A stretch of 64,000 bases of DNA from CAWUIO01 sp963922455 (GTDB lineage: Bacteria; Bacteroidota; Bacteroidia; Cytophagales; Microscillaceae): assembly GCA_963922455.1 (NCBI GenBank), contig CAWUIO010000011.1:23848-87847 (forward strand), written 5' to 3'. A model generated the notes under the pieces. That model worked only from the letters and a program-made list of their open reading frames with translations. It made no database searches and had not been told where the DNA came from. Both the position numbers and the translations under genes were made by a program. Shown here in pieces: positions 24,998-34,339 of this stretch (positions within the stretch are counted from its first letter, which is position 1; every line of letters starts with the position of its first letter).

Positions 24998-27334
24998 TTA
25001 AGCCATTTTGGATACGTTTTTAGGGAGGCTTGGTGCTTTCTTGCTTAGGGGTAGGGACACCGTAAAGGAAGTGCCCTGCCCCAGAGTGCTTTCAACGGAG
25101 ATGCTTCCTTCATTCATCTTGACGAAATTATGCACCAAGGTAAGGCCTAAACCGCTACCCGCTTCTCCGTGAGTTCCGGGGGAGCTTTTCTTATGATGTA
25201 AATCAAATAAACTCGATAAATTTTGCGGAGATATACCAACTCCTGTGTCTTGAATGATTATCGCTACATCCTTTCTTTGGACTTCTGTACTTAGCTTAAT
25301 ATAGCCATCTTCTGGGGTAAACTTGATCGCATTATTGATTAGGTTCCGTAAAATGACTTCCAGGCTATTCTGGTCGGCCCATACTTCTAGCCCCATTTGT
25401 ATGCTAGACTGTACTGTAATCCTTTTTGATTCAATTTGGAAACTATAGAGACTTAGGGTTTTATCTAAGCAGGCTTTTACATCTACAGAACGAGGTTCAT
25501 AAGGTATAAGTCCTTGCTCTTGGCGAGACCATACAAGTAGGTTTTCTAAAAGCTGCGATAAATTCTTAGAAGACTTATCTAGCATTTTCATGTAATGGGC
25601 CAATTGCTCAACATTCCGGTTTTGAATGGCATTTTCAATCAAAGGATTTAGACTGCTGAAGGAGTGAACAGGGCCTCTCAGATCGTGTGAAATAATAGAA
25701 AAAAACTGATCCTTATATCGGAGCGTCTCCTGCAATTGGTCTTTTTGCTCTTTAATTTTATCGTTCTGCAATACGATCTCGTGGTTTAAGCGTGCCAAGT
25801 CACGGTTATCTTTAACTTTGGAGCGGTAAAATAGAATAATGATTAGGATCAGTGTTATCAATAAAAACACTACCAAATTAGTCCAATTCTGTTGCCCCTC
25901 TTGATATTCTAGCTTAGACTCTAAGAGTAGTTTCTCGCTGGCTTGGGCTAAGCGTGTAGAGTCTTGTTCGTGCCTAAATTTAGCCTCAGCCTCGGCAAAG
26001 GCAATCCGCTTTAATACTTTTTGATTAAATAAGCTATCCTTCAAGCTTTGAAATTCCATCAAAACCTTGTGAGAATTGGTATGGTCTCCCAGAGCCTCGT
26101 AGGTATCTGCTTGATACTTTTTTATAAATTGTATAGAACGTGGCCTGCCCATGGCTTGAGCGATCTCTAAGCCTTTTTGTAAATAATCAAGAGACTGCGG
26201 GTAGTTTTTTTGTAAGTAAAATAAACGTCCTAAAAAACCGTAAGCACTGCTAATCGCGTGCTTATCTCCTTGCTCAAGACCCATTTCTAAGGCCTTAGGA
26301 AGATAAGCCTGAGCAGAATCCACTTCCTCTAATTCTAAAAAAACGCTAGCCATTTGAATATTTGCCAATAATTTCCCTCGTTTAAAATCGACGGTATAAG
26401 ACCTATTATAGCCTTCACGGGCATACTGCAAGGCCAAGTCTGTTTGCTTAGCATTTCTATGGGCCTCGCTTAGATTTAAGTTGCATAAACTTAAATTATA
26501 GGGGTCATTGAGCGCCATATTTATTTCTTTAGATCGCTCTAAGTATTCAATGGCTTGGGAAAAATCATCGATGCTACTGTATAAATTTCCTAAGTTATGG
26601 TAATAGACAGCCAAGGCCGGCTTTTCTTGCATCTTTTTGGTTATTTCTATTCCCTTTAAATAATACTGCAAGCCTTCTACATATTGTCCCAATTGTACAT
26701 TGAGTGAGCCTAAGCTATTGTAAGTGGCAATCAGCATGAGGCCATCCTCTGGTATTTTCAATAAAGCCAAGGCTTGCTTATAATATTTTGCTGTCTGCTG
26801 ATAGTCCCCCATGCGTTTGTACACCCTCCCCACATTCAAATAGGACTTCGCCCCGATCCTATCCTCTTGGTGTTGCTCATATAATTCCAGGCTTTGAAGT
26901 GCATAGTCTAGGCTGGTTTTGTAATTTCCAACACTATATTCACAGCGGTTCAGCATCAGTAGGGCTTGGGCCTGGAAAAGCGGGGATGCTAATCTCTTGG
27001 CCTGGGTATAGGCAAGGTGGGCAATTTCGATAGATTCGGGAATGAGATGATGATAAAACTTGATACTCGATTTAACAATGAGCGCTTCGCATTCCTTTTC
27101 GGGTATTTGTAACTGATCGGCTTTGATTAAAGCCAACTCGATATACCGGATGGCTTTGGCACTATCCAATGCAGCACTTGCTTCCTTGGCAAGAGCTATG
27201 CAAAGCTCTAACTTATCTTCCTCTTGACTTGTACTCTCAAGGATGGTTTCTAAAGAATCAATAGCACGGCTTGACTGACAAAAGGCAGGGAAAGAAAAAA
27301 ATAATCCAATTAGAAAATATAAAACCCGGTTCAT
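24998..27334 (-). CDS. TPR-repeat sensor histidine kinase
   Basis: This is a 778-residue hybrid sensor typical of Bacteroidota. It has a signal peptide (VLYFLIGLFFSFPAFCQ), then about ten TPR units between residues 40 and 430 (e.g. LNVGRVYKRMGDYQQTAKYYKQAL), a membrane helix near 488 (VVFLLITLILIIILFYR), a coiled coil, a HisKA domain with phospho-acceptor H550 in ISHDLRGPVHSFSSL, and a HATPase_c domain with N box NLINNAIKFTP, G1 DTGVGIS and G2 GEAGSGLGL. There is no receiver domain and no response regulator gene nearby, so it is an orphan. The TPR region probably faces the periplasm and binds a protein or peptide partner. Confidence 0.93.
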   Translation of the reverse strand: MNRVLYFLIGLFFSFPAFCQSSRAIDSLETILESTSQEEDKLELCIALAKEASAALDSAKAIRYIELALIKADQLQIPEKECEALIVKSSIKFYHHLIPESIEIAHLAYTQAKRLASPLFQAQALLMLNRCEYSVGNYKTSLDYALQSLELYEQHQEDRIGAKSYLNVGRVYKRMGDYQQTAKYYKQALALLKIPEDGLMLIATYNSLGSLNVQLGQYVEGLQYYLKGIEITKKMQEKPALAVYYHNLGNLYSSIDDFSQAIEYLERSKEINMALNDPYNLSLCNLNLSEAHRNAKQTDLALQYAREGYNRSYTVDFKRGKLLANIQMASVFLELEEVDSAQAYLPKALEMGLEQGDKHAISSAYGFLGRLFYLQKNYPQSLDYLQKGLEIAQAMGRPRSIQFIKKYQADTYEALGDHTNSHKVLMEFQSLKDSLFNQKVLKRIAFAEAEAKFRHEQDSTRLAQASEKLLLESKLEYQEGQQNWTNLVVFLLITLILIIILFYRSKVKDNRDLARLNHEIVLQNDKIKEQKDQLQETLRYKDQFFSIISHDLRGPVHSFSSLNPLIENAIQNRNVEQLAHYMKMLDKSSKNLSQLLENLLVWSRQEQGLIPYEPRSVDVKACLDKTLSLYSFQIESKRITVQSSIQMGLEVWADQNSLEVILRNLINNAIKFTPEDGYIKLSTEVQRKDVAIIIQDTGVGISPQNLSSLFDLHHKKSSPGTHGEAGSGLGLTLVHNFVKMNEGSISVESTLGQGTSFTVSLPLSKKAPSLPKNVSKMA

Positions 27335-27528
27335 CTCTTAATTTAAGTTTGAGATCATATAAGCAGTTTTTAAAATAGTGGGGTGTGTGTTCTAATCTAT
27401 GTAATCTACACATAATACAAAAAAATTGTAAGTTGTAAAATGATCCCTTAATAAATAGTATCTTGCATTGTAGAGTGTACTATTCCTTTAAAAACCTAAA
27501 TGCTGCCTTAGTAAAGTTCTAAATCTTT

Positions 27529-27536
27529 TATATTTG
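27529..27536 (+). promoter_or_regulatory. -7 box of the SCO1 gene
   Basis: TATATTTG matches TAnnTTTG, 35 bp before the ATG at 27572. The downstream transcription start region is occupied by the palindrome at 27537-27553. Confidence 0.55.
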
Positions 27537-27553
27537 CCAAAGCGCGGCTTTGG
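27537..27553. promoter_or_regulatory. Palindrome CCAAAGC-GCG-GCTTTGG at a transcription start
   Basis: Perfect 7-bp inverted repeat with a 3-bp spacer directly abutting the -7 box and ending 18 bp before the start codon. It could be an operator for a dimeric regulator or a small 5' leader hairpin; the sequence alone does not decide. Confidence 0.5.
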
Positions 27554-27571
27554 ATTAATTTAAAACTTCTC

Positions 27572-28216
27572 ATGTTTATCAAAGGTACTTTGTCTTTTGG
27601 CTTAAGGCTTTTTGGACTATTTTCTCTTCTTATCGGGTTTTCATCTTGTGAACATTCTTCCCCCAAACTCCCTTTTTTAGGCCCCAAGCAAGTAAGCCAA
27701 TTACCTGGGGATACCCTTTACCATACCATCCAAGCATTTGAGTTTATCAATCAACATGGAGAATTGGTAAACGAAGATACCTTTGCCGATAAAGTCTATG
27801 TATGCGATTTTATTTTCACTTCTTGCCCTAGTATATGTCCCTTGATGAGCCAACAAATGCAGCGGGTACAGCAAGTCTTCCAAAGAGAAGACGAACTCCT
27901 TTTTTTATCGCATACCGTCGACCCGGAGCGTGATTCGGTGGAGACCTTAAAACAATACGCCGAGGCTTACCAAGCTCAAACCGGAAAATGGCATTTGGTC
28001 ACGGGTAAAAAGGAAGCGCTGTACCACATGGGCATAAAAAATTACTTAGTTTCGGTAGATGAAGACCAAAATGTGCCCGAAGGGTTTCTCCACAGTGCGG
28101 CTTTTGTTTTGGTAGATAAGGAGAAACACATTAGAGGGATGTACAATGGTACGGAAAAGGAAGATGTGGACCGATTGATTCAAGACATCCGAATTTTATT
28201 ACGAGAATATAAGTAG
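27572..28216 (+). CDS. SCO1/SenC copper chaperone lipoprotein
   Basis: This 214-residue thioredoxin-fold protein is anchored as a lipoprotein (LIGFSSC26EHSS). SCO proteins deliver copper to the CuA site of cytochrome c oxidase or act as thiol reductases. The copper ligands are intact: C85 and C89 in FTSCPSICPLM and H174 in GFLHSAAFVL. FLSHTVDPERDSVETLKQYA is the family's second signature. No cox genes are visible here. Repeat copy F begins 17 bp after its stop. Confidence 0.93.
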   Translation: MFIKGTLSFGLRLFGLFSLLIGFSSCEHSSPKLPFLGPKQVSQLPGDTLYHTIQAFEFINQHGELVNEDTFADKVYVCDFIFTSCPSICPLMSQQMQRVQQVFQREDELLFLSHTVDPERDSVETLKQYAEAYQAQTGKWHLVTGKKEALYHMGIKNYLVSVDEDQNVPEGFLHSAAFVLVDKEKHIRGMYNGTEKEDVDRLIQDIRILLREYK

Positions 28217-28233
28217 TCAAGAATCCCCAAACT

Positions 28234-28364
28234 GGCTGAGGGATAGAGCGGCATGTCTGAGCTCGTGTTGGCCTGGCGGGGAGTGGCAGCGAGTAGCGAA
28301 AGCCCGACCCCGGCGGCACGTATTTTACCCTTAAGAAACATTTTTTAAAGCCGGGGGCAGCCCC
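28234..28364 (+). repeat. Intergenic hairpin element, copy F
   Basis: 131 bp, forward: starts GGCTGAGGGATAGAGCGGC, exact core GCGAGTAGCGAAAGCCCG, hairpin arms CCCCGGC (28308-28314) and GCCGGGG (28350-28356), end GGCAGCCCC. Here the conserved end, not the hairpin end, follows a stop codon (SCO1, 17 bp); the hairpin end faces the start of the next rightward gene, 95 bp away. Confidence 0.88.
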
Positions 28365-28459
28365 AGAAAACTGGTCAAAATGTAAAAGTATAAAGTAAAA
28401 CCCTTGGATTTCCTCTGTCTTTTTTGAATATTAAATCCGTTTAACCTACGATTTTGAAA

Positions 28460-30013
28460 ATGAAAGCATCCTCTGTTCTCCTCCTAGTGGCCTGTCTTTT
28501 CTTCTGGACCTGCCAAAATGAAAATGGCCGTAAAAATACCACGTATAGTCTAGGAAAAGTGGAGTTGGAAGTAAGTGGCCAAGCCGCGGCCCAAGAATCA
28601 TTTAAAAAGGGTTTGTTATTACTCCATAGTTTTGAGTACCAAGATGCCCGAGAGGCATTTTTGGAGGCTCAAAAAGCTGACCCGGAGATGCCCATGGCCC
28701 TTTGGGGAGAAGCGATGACGTATAACCACAGTCTGTGGCGCGAGCAAGAATATGAAAAAGGGCAAAATTTGGTGCAAAAACTCGACACCTTAACTGCGCA
28801 AGTACAGCTCCATGAGCTAGAAAAGGATTTTATCAAAGCATTGGGTATCTTGTATAAGGCAGACTCTCCCAAGGAAGACAGAGATCAAGAATATGCCACT
28901 TTTATGGCTAGGCTCCATGAGAAGTATCCTCAAAATCAAGAAGTGGCCGCATTTTATGCCCTTTCCTTGCTAGGCTCGGTCAAAAATGGCCGAGATGAAG
29001 ACATTTATGGGAAGGGAGCCAAAATTGCCGAAGGTATTCTCAAAGAAAATCCCCAGCACCCAGGAGCTTTGCATTACCTTATCCACTCTTACGATGATCC
29101 GGGGCATGCCCAATTGGCCCTTCAGGCCGCCAATAATTATTCGGAAGTAGCCCCAGACGCAAGTCATGCCTTGCATATGCCCTCCCATATTTATGTAGCT
29201 TTGGGTATGTGGGACGAAGTGGTACGTTCTAATGAACGTTCTTACCAAGCGAGCTTAAACCGCATGGAGCAGAAAGACTTGGGCAATGATGCCCGCGGCT
29301 ATCATGCCTACCACTGGCTGGAATATGGTTACTTGCAACAAGAGCGGACAGAGGAAGCCCTGGAAATGATCCAGAACATGAAGACGTATGTTCAAGAAAC
29401 CCCTTCCGTTCGGGCCCGCACCCATTTGATTTTCTTAAAAGATACCTACTTGGTAGAGACCGGTTCTTGGGAAAGCCCCGTGGCCGATATTGAGGTGGAT
29501 CTTAAGGACTTGAATGTATCGGTTCAAGCCCAATATTATCTGGTAGAAGGATTGGAAGCCTATTATAAAAAGGAAGTAGAAAAACTAGAAGGTGTAATCC
29601 GTACCTTGGCCGAAAAACGGGAAAAAGCCGAATTATTGGTGGAGTCCCGTAATCAAAACATTCCCGTATGTAGTATCGTGAGCCGGGAAAGTGCTAGTGA
29701 GATTGATATTAAGCAGGCCCAGGTCATGGAAAATCAATTGCGAGGCTTACTGTCCGATTTAGCGGGAGATAAGGAGATGGCCGATTCTTATCTCAGCAAG
29801 GCAGTAGACCAGCAGTATACCATTAGTTATAGCTATGGCCCTCCATTTATTAGCAAACCCTCAGCGGAACTCTACGCCGAATGGCTCGCTGCAAATAATG
29901 AACTGGTAAAAGCCCTGGAATATTACGAAAAAACCTTACGCCGAACGCCCAAGCGCACCTCTACTTTAAAAGCGCAAAAAGCTATTCAGGAGAAATTAGA
30001 ACAGCAGGTGTAG
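28460..30013 (+). CDS. Tetratricopeptide repeat lipoprotein
   Basis: This 517-residue exported protein has a lipobox (FFWTCQNENG) and TPR-like helical repeats throughout. KGLLLLHSFEYQDAREAFLEAQKADPEMPMALWGEAM marks the first unit, and the C-terminal ALEYYEKTLRRTPKRTSTLKA the last. The GALHYLIHSYDDPGHAQLAL and HALHMPSHIYVALGMWDEVV stretches are highly conserved in a Bacteroidota/Proteobacteria family of unknown function, often annotated only as TPR protein. I use the ATG at 28460; the frame extends two codons to a TTG. Convergent with lepA. Confidence 0.85.
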   Translation: MKASSVLLLVACLFFWTCQNENGRKNTTYSLGKVELEVSGQAAAQESFKKGLLLLHSFEYQDAREAFLEAQKADPEMPMALWGEAMTYNHSLWREQEYEKGQNLVQKLDTLTAQVQLHELEKDFIKALGILYKADSPKEDRDQEYATFMARLHEKYPQNQEVAAFYALSLLGSVKNGRDEDIYGKGAKIAEGILKENPQHPGALHYLIHSYDDPGHAQLALQAANNYSEVAPDASHALHMPSHIYVALGMWDEVVRSNERSYQASLNRMEQKDLGNDARGYHAYHWLEYGYLQQERTEEALEMIQNMKTYVQETPSVRARTHLIFLKDTYLVETGSWESPVADIEVDLKDLNVSVQAQYYLVEGLEAYYKKEVEKLEGVIRTLAEKREKAELLVESRNQNIPVCSIVSRESASEIDIKQAQVMENQLRGLLSDLAGDKEMADSYLSKAVDQQYTISYSYGPPFISKPSAELYAEWLAANNELVKALEYYEKTLRRTPKRTSTLKAQKAIQEKLEQQV

Positions 30014-30033
30014 CCAAGCCTTTTTATACAAGG

Positions 30034-30066
30034 AATCCCCCTTGGACATGAAAACCAAGGGGGATT
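30034..30066. terminator. Hairpin between convergent TPR gene and lepA
   Basis: AATCCCCCTTGG (30034-30045) and CCAAGGGGGATT (30055-30066) form a perfect 12-bp stem in the 76-bp gap between converging genes. There is no T-run on either side, so it is likely a bidirectional 3' end stabiliser or an atypical terminator. Confidence 0.7.
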
Positions 30067-30089
30067 GTCTAGTATAGTATTCAGTAAAA

Positions 30090-31883
30090 TTACGAATCTA
30101 ATTTAAGCACAGCCATAAAGGCCTCCTGGGGGATTTCCACGTTTCCTACCTGGCGCATGCGCTTCTTCCCTTTTTTCTGCTTTTCTAAGAGTTTTCGCTT
30201 ACGCGTGATATCCCCCCCGTAACACTTGGCCGTAACATTTTTTCGCATGGCCTTCACCGATTCCCGGGCGATTACCTTTTGCCCAATGGCAGCTTGGATC
30301 GCTATCTCAAACAATTGTCGGGGCAATAACTCCCGTAATTTCTCACAAAGGCGTTTTCCCCATTCATATGCTTTATCCCGGTGTACAATGGCCGATAAAG
30401 CATCTACTTTCTCGCCATTGAGCAGAATATCAAGCTTGACCATGTTGGATTGCTGGAAGCCAATCAACTCATAATCCAAGGAGGCATACCCCCGGGAGAT
30501 GGTCTTGAGTTTATCAAAAAAGTCAAACACAATCTCAGCCAGTGGGAGTTCAAAAATCATTTCAACGCGGTCGGCGGTGAGATAATGTTGGTTTTTCACG
30601 ACGCCCCGCTTGTCCATACACAAGCTGATCACCGGACCAATAAAATCGGCCTTGGTAATGATCTGGGCTTTTACAAAAGGCTCCTCGATAGAGTTCATGG
30701 CAGTAGACTCCGGCATATCGGCTGGGGCTTGTACCGCAATGGTTTCTCCATTGGTGAGGTTGGCCCGAAACTGTACTGAGGGCACGGTAGTGATGACAGT
30801 CATGTCAAATTCACGCTCTAAGCGCTCCTGGACAATTTCCATATGCAACATGCCCAAGAAACCACAGCGGAAACCAAAACCTAGGGCCGCCGAGGTTTCG
30901 GGCTCCCAGACCAAGGAAGCATCGTTGAGCTGTAACTTCTCCATGGCTTCTCGAAGGTCTTCAAATTCGCTGGTTTCCACCGGATAAATCCCCGCAAATA
31001 CCATAGGCTTTACATCTTCAAAGCCTTTGATGGCGGGGGCGCCATTTTTCTTGTGGGTGATGGTATCCCCTACTTTTACCTCTTTGGCATTTTTGATTCC
31101 AGAAATGAGGTAGCCTACATTTCCGGCTTGGATTTCTTGCTTGGGTTCTTGTTTTAGCTTGAGTACCCCAATTTCATCGGCTCCGTATTCACGGCCCGTG
31201 GCCACAAACTTCACTAGATCATTTTTTCTAATTCTTCCGTTCATCACCCGGAAAAACACTTCCACCCCCCGAAAAGGGTTAAACTGGGAGTCAAATATCA
31301 AGCACTGTAATGGAGCTTCAGGGTCTCCCTTAGGCGAAGGAATCCGCTTAATTACTGCCGAGAGAATGTCTTCTATCCCAATCCCGGTTTTTCCGCTAGC
31401 TTTGATGATATCTTGGGCCTCGCAGCCGATCAAATCAATAATTTCATCGCTAACTACTTCGGGGTTGGCGTGGGGCAAGTCTATTTTATTGAGTACCGGG
31501 ATAATCTCCAGGTCATTTTCCAGGGCCAAATAGAGGTTGGATATGGTTTGGGCCTCAATTCCTTGGGAGGAATCAACCACCAAGAGGGCCCCTTCGCATG
31601 CCATTATAGAGCGGGACACCTCGTATGAAAAATCCACGTGGCCTGGGGTATCTATCAAATTTATGATATACTCCTCTCCTTCGTATAGGTAATTCATCTG
31701 GATGGCGTGGCTTTTGATCGTAATACCCCGTTCGCGCTCCAAATCCATATCATCCAAGAGCTGATTTTGCATCTCCCGGTCCGAAATGGTATGGGTGTGT
31801 TCCAAGAGTCGGTCGGCCAAGGTACTTTTACCGTGGTCGATGTGGGCTATGATGCAAAAATTCCGAATATTTTTCTGATTCAT
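30090..31883 (-). CDS. lepA: Elongation factor 4
   Basis: LepA/EF4 is a ribosomal GTPase that back-translocates stalled ribosomes. It has the full 597-residue length. G1 is AHIDHGKSTLADRL (residues 13-26), G3 DTPGHVDFSYEVSRS and G4 NKIDLPHANP. The C-terminal LepA-specific domain ends RQVGNVEIPQEAFMAVLKLD, with GGDITRKRKLLEKQKKGKKR conserved. Single gene, leftward, divergent from the OmpA-family gene. Confidence 0.97.
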   Translation of the reverse strand: MNQKNIRNFCIIAHIDHGKSTLADRLLEHTHTISDREMQNQLLDDMDLERERGITIKSHAIQMNYLYEGEEYIINLIDTPGHVDFSYEVSRSIMACEGALLVVDSSQGIEAQTISNLYLALENDLEIIPVLNKIDLPHANPEVVSDEIIDLIGCEAQDIIKASGKTGIGIEDILSAVIKRIPSPKGDPEAPLQCLIFDSQFNPFRGVEVFFRVMNGRIRKNDLVKFVATGREYGADEIGVLKLKQEPKQEIQAGNVGYLISGIKNAKEVKVGDTITHKKNGAPAIKGFEDVKPMVFAGIYPVETSEFEDLREAMEKLQLNDASLVWEPETSAALGFGFRCGFLGMLHMEIVQERLEREFDMTVITTVPSVQFRANLTNGETIAVQAPADMPESTAMNSIEEPFVKAQIITKADFIGPVISLCMDKRGVVKNQHYLTADRVEMIFELPLAEIVFDFFDKLKTISRGYASLDYELIGFQQSNMVKLDILLNGEKVDALSAIVHRDKAYEWGKRLCEKLRELLPRQLFEIAIQAAIGQKVIARESVKAMRKNVTAKCYGGDITRKRKLLEKQKKGKKRMRQVGNVEIPQEAFMAVLKLDS

Positions 31884-32094
31884 ATAGGTATAGAGTTCAC
31901 TTCGGCTCTCAAAAGGATGAGATTTTTACCGATAAGTACGTAAAGTTAATGTAGCTAAGGCATATATTAGCTATTAATTTGCCGGAAATTTTAAGGTATA
32001 AGACGCAGCGCCTAATTGAAACACCTAATTGCTCATAAGGAACCCTTAGGCTAAGATTATTATTTATATATGTAGAATTCAACGTGTAAGCTTG

Positions 32095-33417
32095 ATGTTT
32101 AGAAAAAACCTAAGGAAAACCGCTTCTTTATGGCTACTGGGGCTAATTGCAGTCCATCAACTCTCTGCCCAGGAAGAATACGGCGAAAATTTAGTCATGA
32201 ATTTTAGCTTTGAGGAGCTAAATGCTTGCCCTTCCGACTATGGGGCCATTGATGAAGCTGTGGGTTGGATGGGGCTCAACTTTACGCCCGACCTCTTTCA
32301 CGTATGTTCCGAAGCCCCCAAAGTAGGCGTTCCTCAAAATTACTTTGGCAATCAATGGGCCGCCGATGGCAAAGGCTATATCGGTTTATTGATTTATCAC
32401 GAACGTTCCCCTCTCGAGTTTGTTGGTACCAGATTTAGAGAACCTATGCAAAAAGGAAAGAAATACATGATTTCCTTTAAGATATGCTGGGCCAAAGTCT
32501 ACTCCAATTATGCTAGCGATAATATTGGCATATTACTTACCAATGACCTTATGGGGGCCACCTCAGTTCACGGGGCGGATGTGGTAGTAGATGAAATTAT
32601 TACCGAAAGTGATCGCTGGGAAACCGTATCCAAGACCATCATTGTAGACGAAGACTACCAATTTTTGGCGATTGGTAATTTTGTTGGAAAGGAAAAAACC
32701 AAAAAATACCAAGTGCAACAAGCTGGGTATCCGGGAGCCTATTATTATGTAGATGATATTCGGGTACAAAGGGTACTAGACGAAGACGACCCCGAAAGGT
32801 TTATAAAAGTAGTGGGCCGGGTTTTTGATGAAGATACCCGCCAACCCATCCCGGCCCGCATTGATTTTGTACTACCCGAAAAAAATTTCCGGGCTTTTGA
32901 AGAGGCAGATACGACCCGTGGCTATTACGAATTTAGTAATATGCAAAAGACCCAATATTTCTATTTGGAAGTAAAATCGGAAGGCTATTTTAGTAAACGC
33001 ATATTTATAGAACGAAATCCGGACGATAGTTACGTCGTACAAGATTTTCATTTAAAACCGAGCCTCCCGGGCAACTCAGTCATTTTGGATGATATTTATT
33101 TTGATACTGGGCAGACCAAACCCAATGACAAATCCCGAGATGCCCTCAAGCTATTAGCCAATTTTTTACAAGAACATCCCGATCTCAAAGTAGAGATTTC
33201 AGGCCATACCGACAACACAGGCAATGCCCATCGCAATCAAGTTCTTTCTGAGCAAAGAGCCGAGGCCATAGTGGTGTATTTGATTGACGAGGGCTTTATT
33301 AGTCCCCGACGCCTAACTTTTGTCGGATATGGCGATACGCAACCCATAAGCGACAATGAGACCTCAGAAGGTAAAGAAAAAAATAGAAGAGTCGAGCTTA
33401 AAATTTTGGAAGAATAA
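32095..33417 (+). CDS. OmpA-family outer-membrane protein with carboxypeptidase-regulatory domain
   Basis: This 440-residue exported protein has a signal peptide (SLWLLGLIAVHQLSAQ), an N-terminal beta-sandwich module (NLVMNFSFEELNACPSDYG... to about residue 225, resembling a carbohydrate-binding or PEP-CTERM-like domain), then a CarboxypepD_reg-like domain (VVGRVFDEDTRQPIPARIDF), then a C-terminal peptidoglycan-binding OmpA domain (YFDTGQTKP, VEISGHTDNTGNAHRNQVLSE, GYGDTQPISDNETSEGKEKNRRVE). It probably links the outer membrane to peptidoglycan. Start is the ATG at 32095, one codon inside a TTG-initiated frame. Copy G begins on the first base after its stop codon. Confidence 0.88.
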   Translation: MFRKNLRKTASLWLLGLIAVHQLSAQEEYGENLVMNFSFEELNACPSDYGAIDEAVGWMGLNFTPDLFHVCSEAPKVGVPQNYFGNQWAADGKGYIGLLIYHERSPLEFVGTRFREPMQKGKKYMISFKICWAKVYSNYASDNIGILLTNDLMGATSVHGADVVVDEIITESDRWETVSKTIIVDEDYQFLAIGNFVGKEKTKKYQVQQAGYPGAYYYVDDIRVQRVLDEDDPERFIKVVGRVFDEDTRQPIPARIDFVLPEKNFRAFEEADTTRGYYEFSNMQKTQYFYLEVKSEGYFSKRIFIERNPDDSYVVQDFHLKPSLPGNSVILDDIYFDTGQTKPNDKSRDALKLLANFLQEHPDLKVEISGHTDNTGNAHRNQVLSEQRAEAIVVYLIDEGFISPRRLTFVGYGDTQPISDNETSEGKEKNRRVELKILEE

Positions 33418-33550
33418 GGGCTTCCCCGCGCTAATAAAATCTTGTCGTAGTTCTTGAAAATTTGTGCCAGCGCGGGTCGGGCTTTCGCTACTCGCTGCCT
33501 TTCCCCGCTGGGCCTACACGAGCTCAAACAGGCCGCTCTATCCCTAAGCC
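33418..33550 (-). repeat. Intergenic hairpin element, copy G
   Basis: 133 bp, reversed, starting at the base after the TAA of the OmpA-family gene. Arms CCCGCGC (33425-33431) and GCGCGGG (33470-33476). Exact core on the minus strand, GAGCTCGTG subfamily, right end CTATCCCTAAGCC. Confidence 0.9.
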
Positions 33551-33628
33551 AAGATAAAAACTTTAAAAGACCTAGCCGCAGCTCTAGAGTAAAGACTATA
33601 TTTATGGGTAATTAGAGCTTATTCGCGT

Positions 33629-34339
33629 ATGCATATGTTTTACATCCCGGAATTAAGCCCGGAAACCCAAGTCCTCCCCCCCGATGAATCCCATCACTGT
33701 GTCAAAGTACTTCGCCTCAAACCTCAAGACCAAATCTACTTAGGTGATGGCAAGGGACGGATTTATCGGGCCCAAATACAAGATGACCAAGCTCGTTCTT
33801 GTAGTATTCAAGTACTTGACTGGCAAGAAGCCCCCCCCAAAAACTACCGTATACAAATTGTTATGGCCCCCCCCAAACGGAGTGACCGCCTCGAATGGTT
33901 TATCGAAAAAGCCGTAGAGATTGGCGTGGACCATATAAGATTTATACTGTGTGAGCGTTCCGAACGTAAGGTAGTCAAGCTCGAAAGGCTTTATAAAGTG
34001 GCCATTAGTGCCTTTAAACAGTCTATGAATTTTTTTTTACCCCAAATCGACAACATTCAGCCATATCCTTCTGTTATAGGGGAACATAACCAAGATTACG
34101 ACCGTTACTTAGCATACCTTGATCCTGAAAAAAGTGTACCCTTGGTTGAGGCCTTAGCAAAAGAATCTAATTGCAGTATTTTTATAGGCCCCGAAGGTGA
34201 TTTTAGTGAAACTGAACTAGATATCGCTTGGCAAAATCAATTAAGGATAGTAAGTTTGGGACAAAACCGACTCCGTACAGAGACAGCTGCCTTAGTGGCT
34301 TGTCATACGTGTCACCTAATTAATCAACTGTCTAATTAA
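33629..34339 (+). CDS. rsmE: 16S rRNA (uracil-1498-N3)-methyltransferase
   Basis: RsmE methylates U1498 of 16S rRNA using SAM. This 236-residue SPOUT protein has the N-terminal PUA-like part (SHHCVKVLRLKPQDQIYLGDGKG), the middle EKAVEIGVDHIRFILCERSER, and the SAM-knot motifs IGPEGDFSETELD and VSLGQNRLRTETAALVACH. The last conserved segment is intact. Its TAA overlaps the ATG of the next gene (TAATG), so the two are translationally coupled. An ATG at 33635 is an alternative start. Confidence 0.95.
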   Translation: MHMFYIPELSPETQVLPPDESHHCVKVLRLKPQDQIYLGDGKGRIYRAQIQDDQARSCSIQVLDWQEAPPKNYRIQIVMAPPKRSDRLEWFIEKAVEIGVDHIRFILCERSERKVVKLERLYKVAISAFKQSMNFFLPQIDNIQPYPSVIGEHNQDYDRYLAYLDPEKSVPLVEALAKESNCSIFIGPEGDFSETELDIAWQNQLRIVSLGQNRLRTETAALVACHTCHLINQLSN

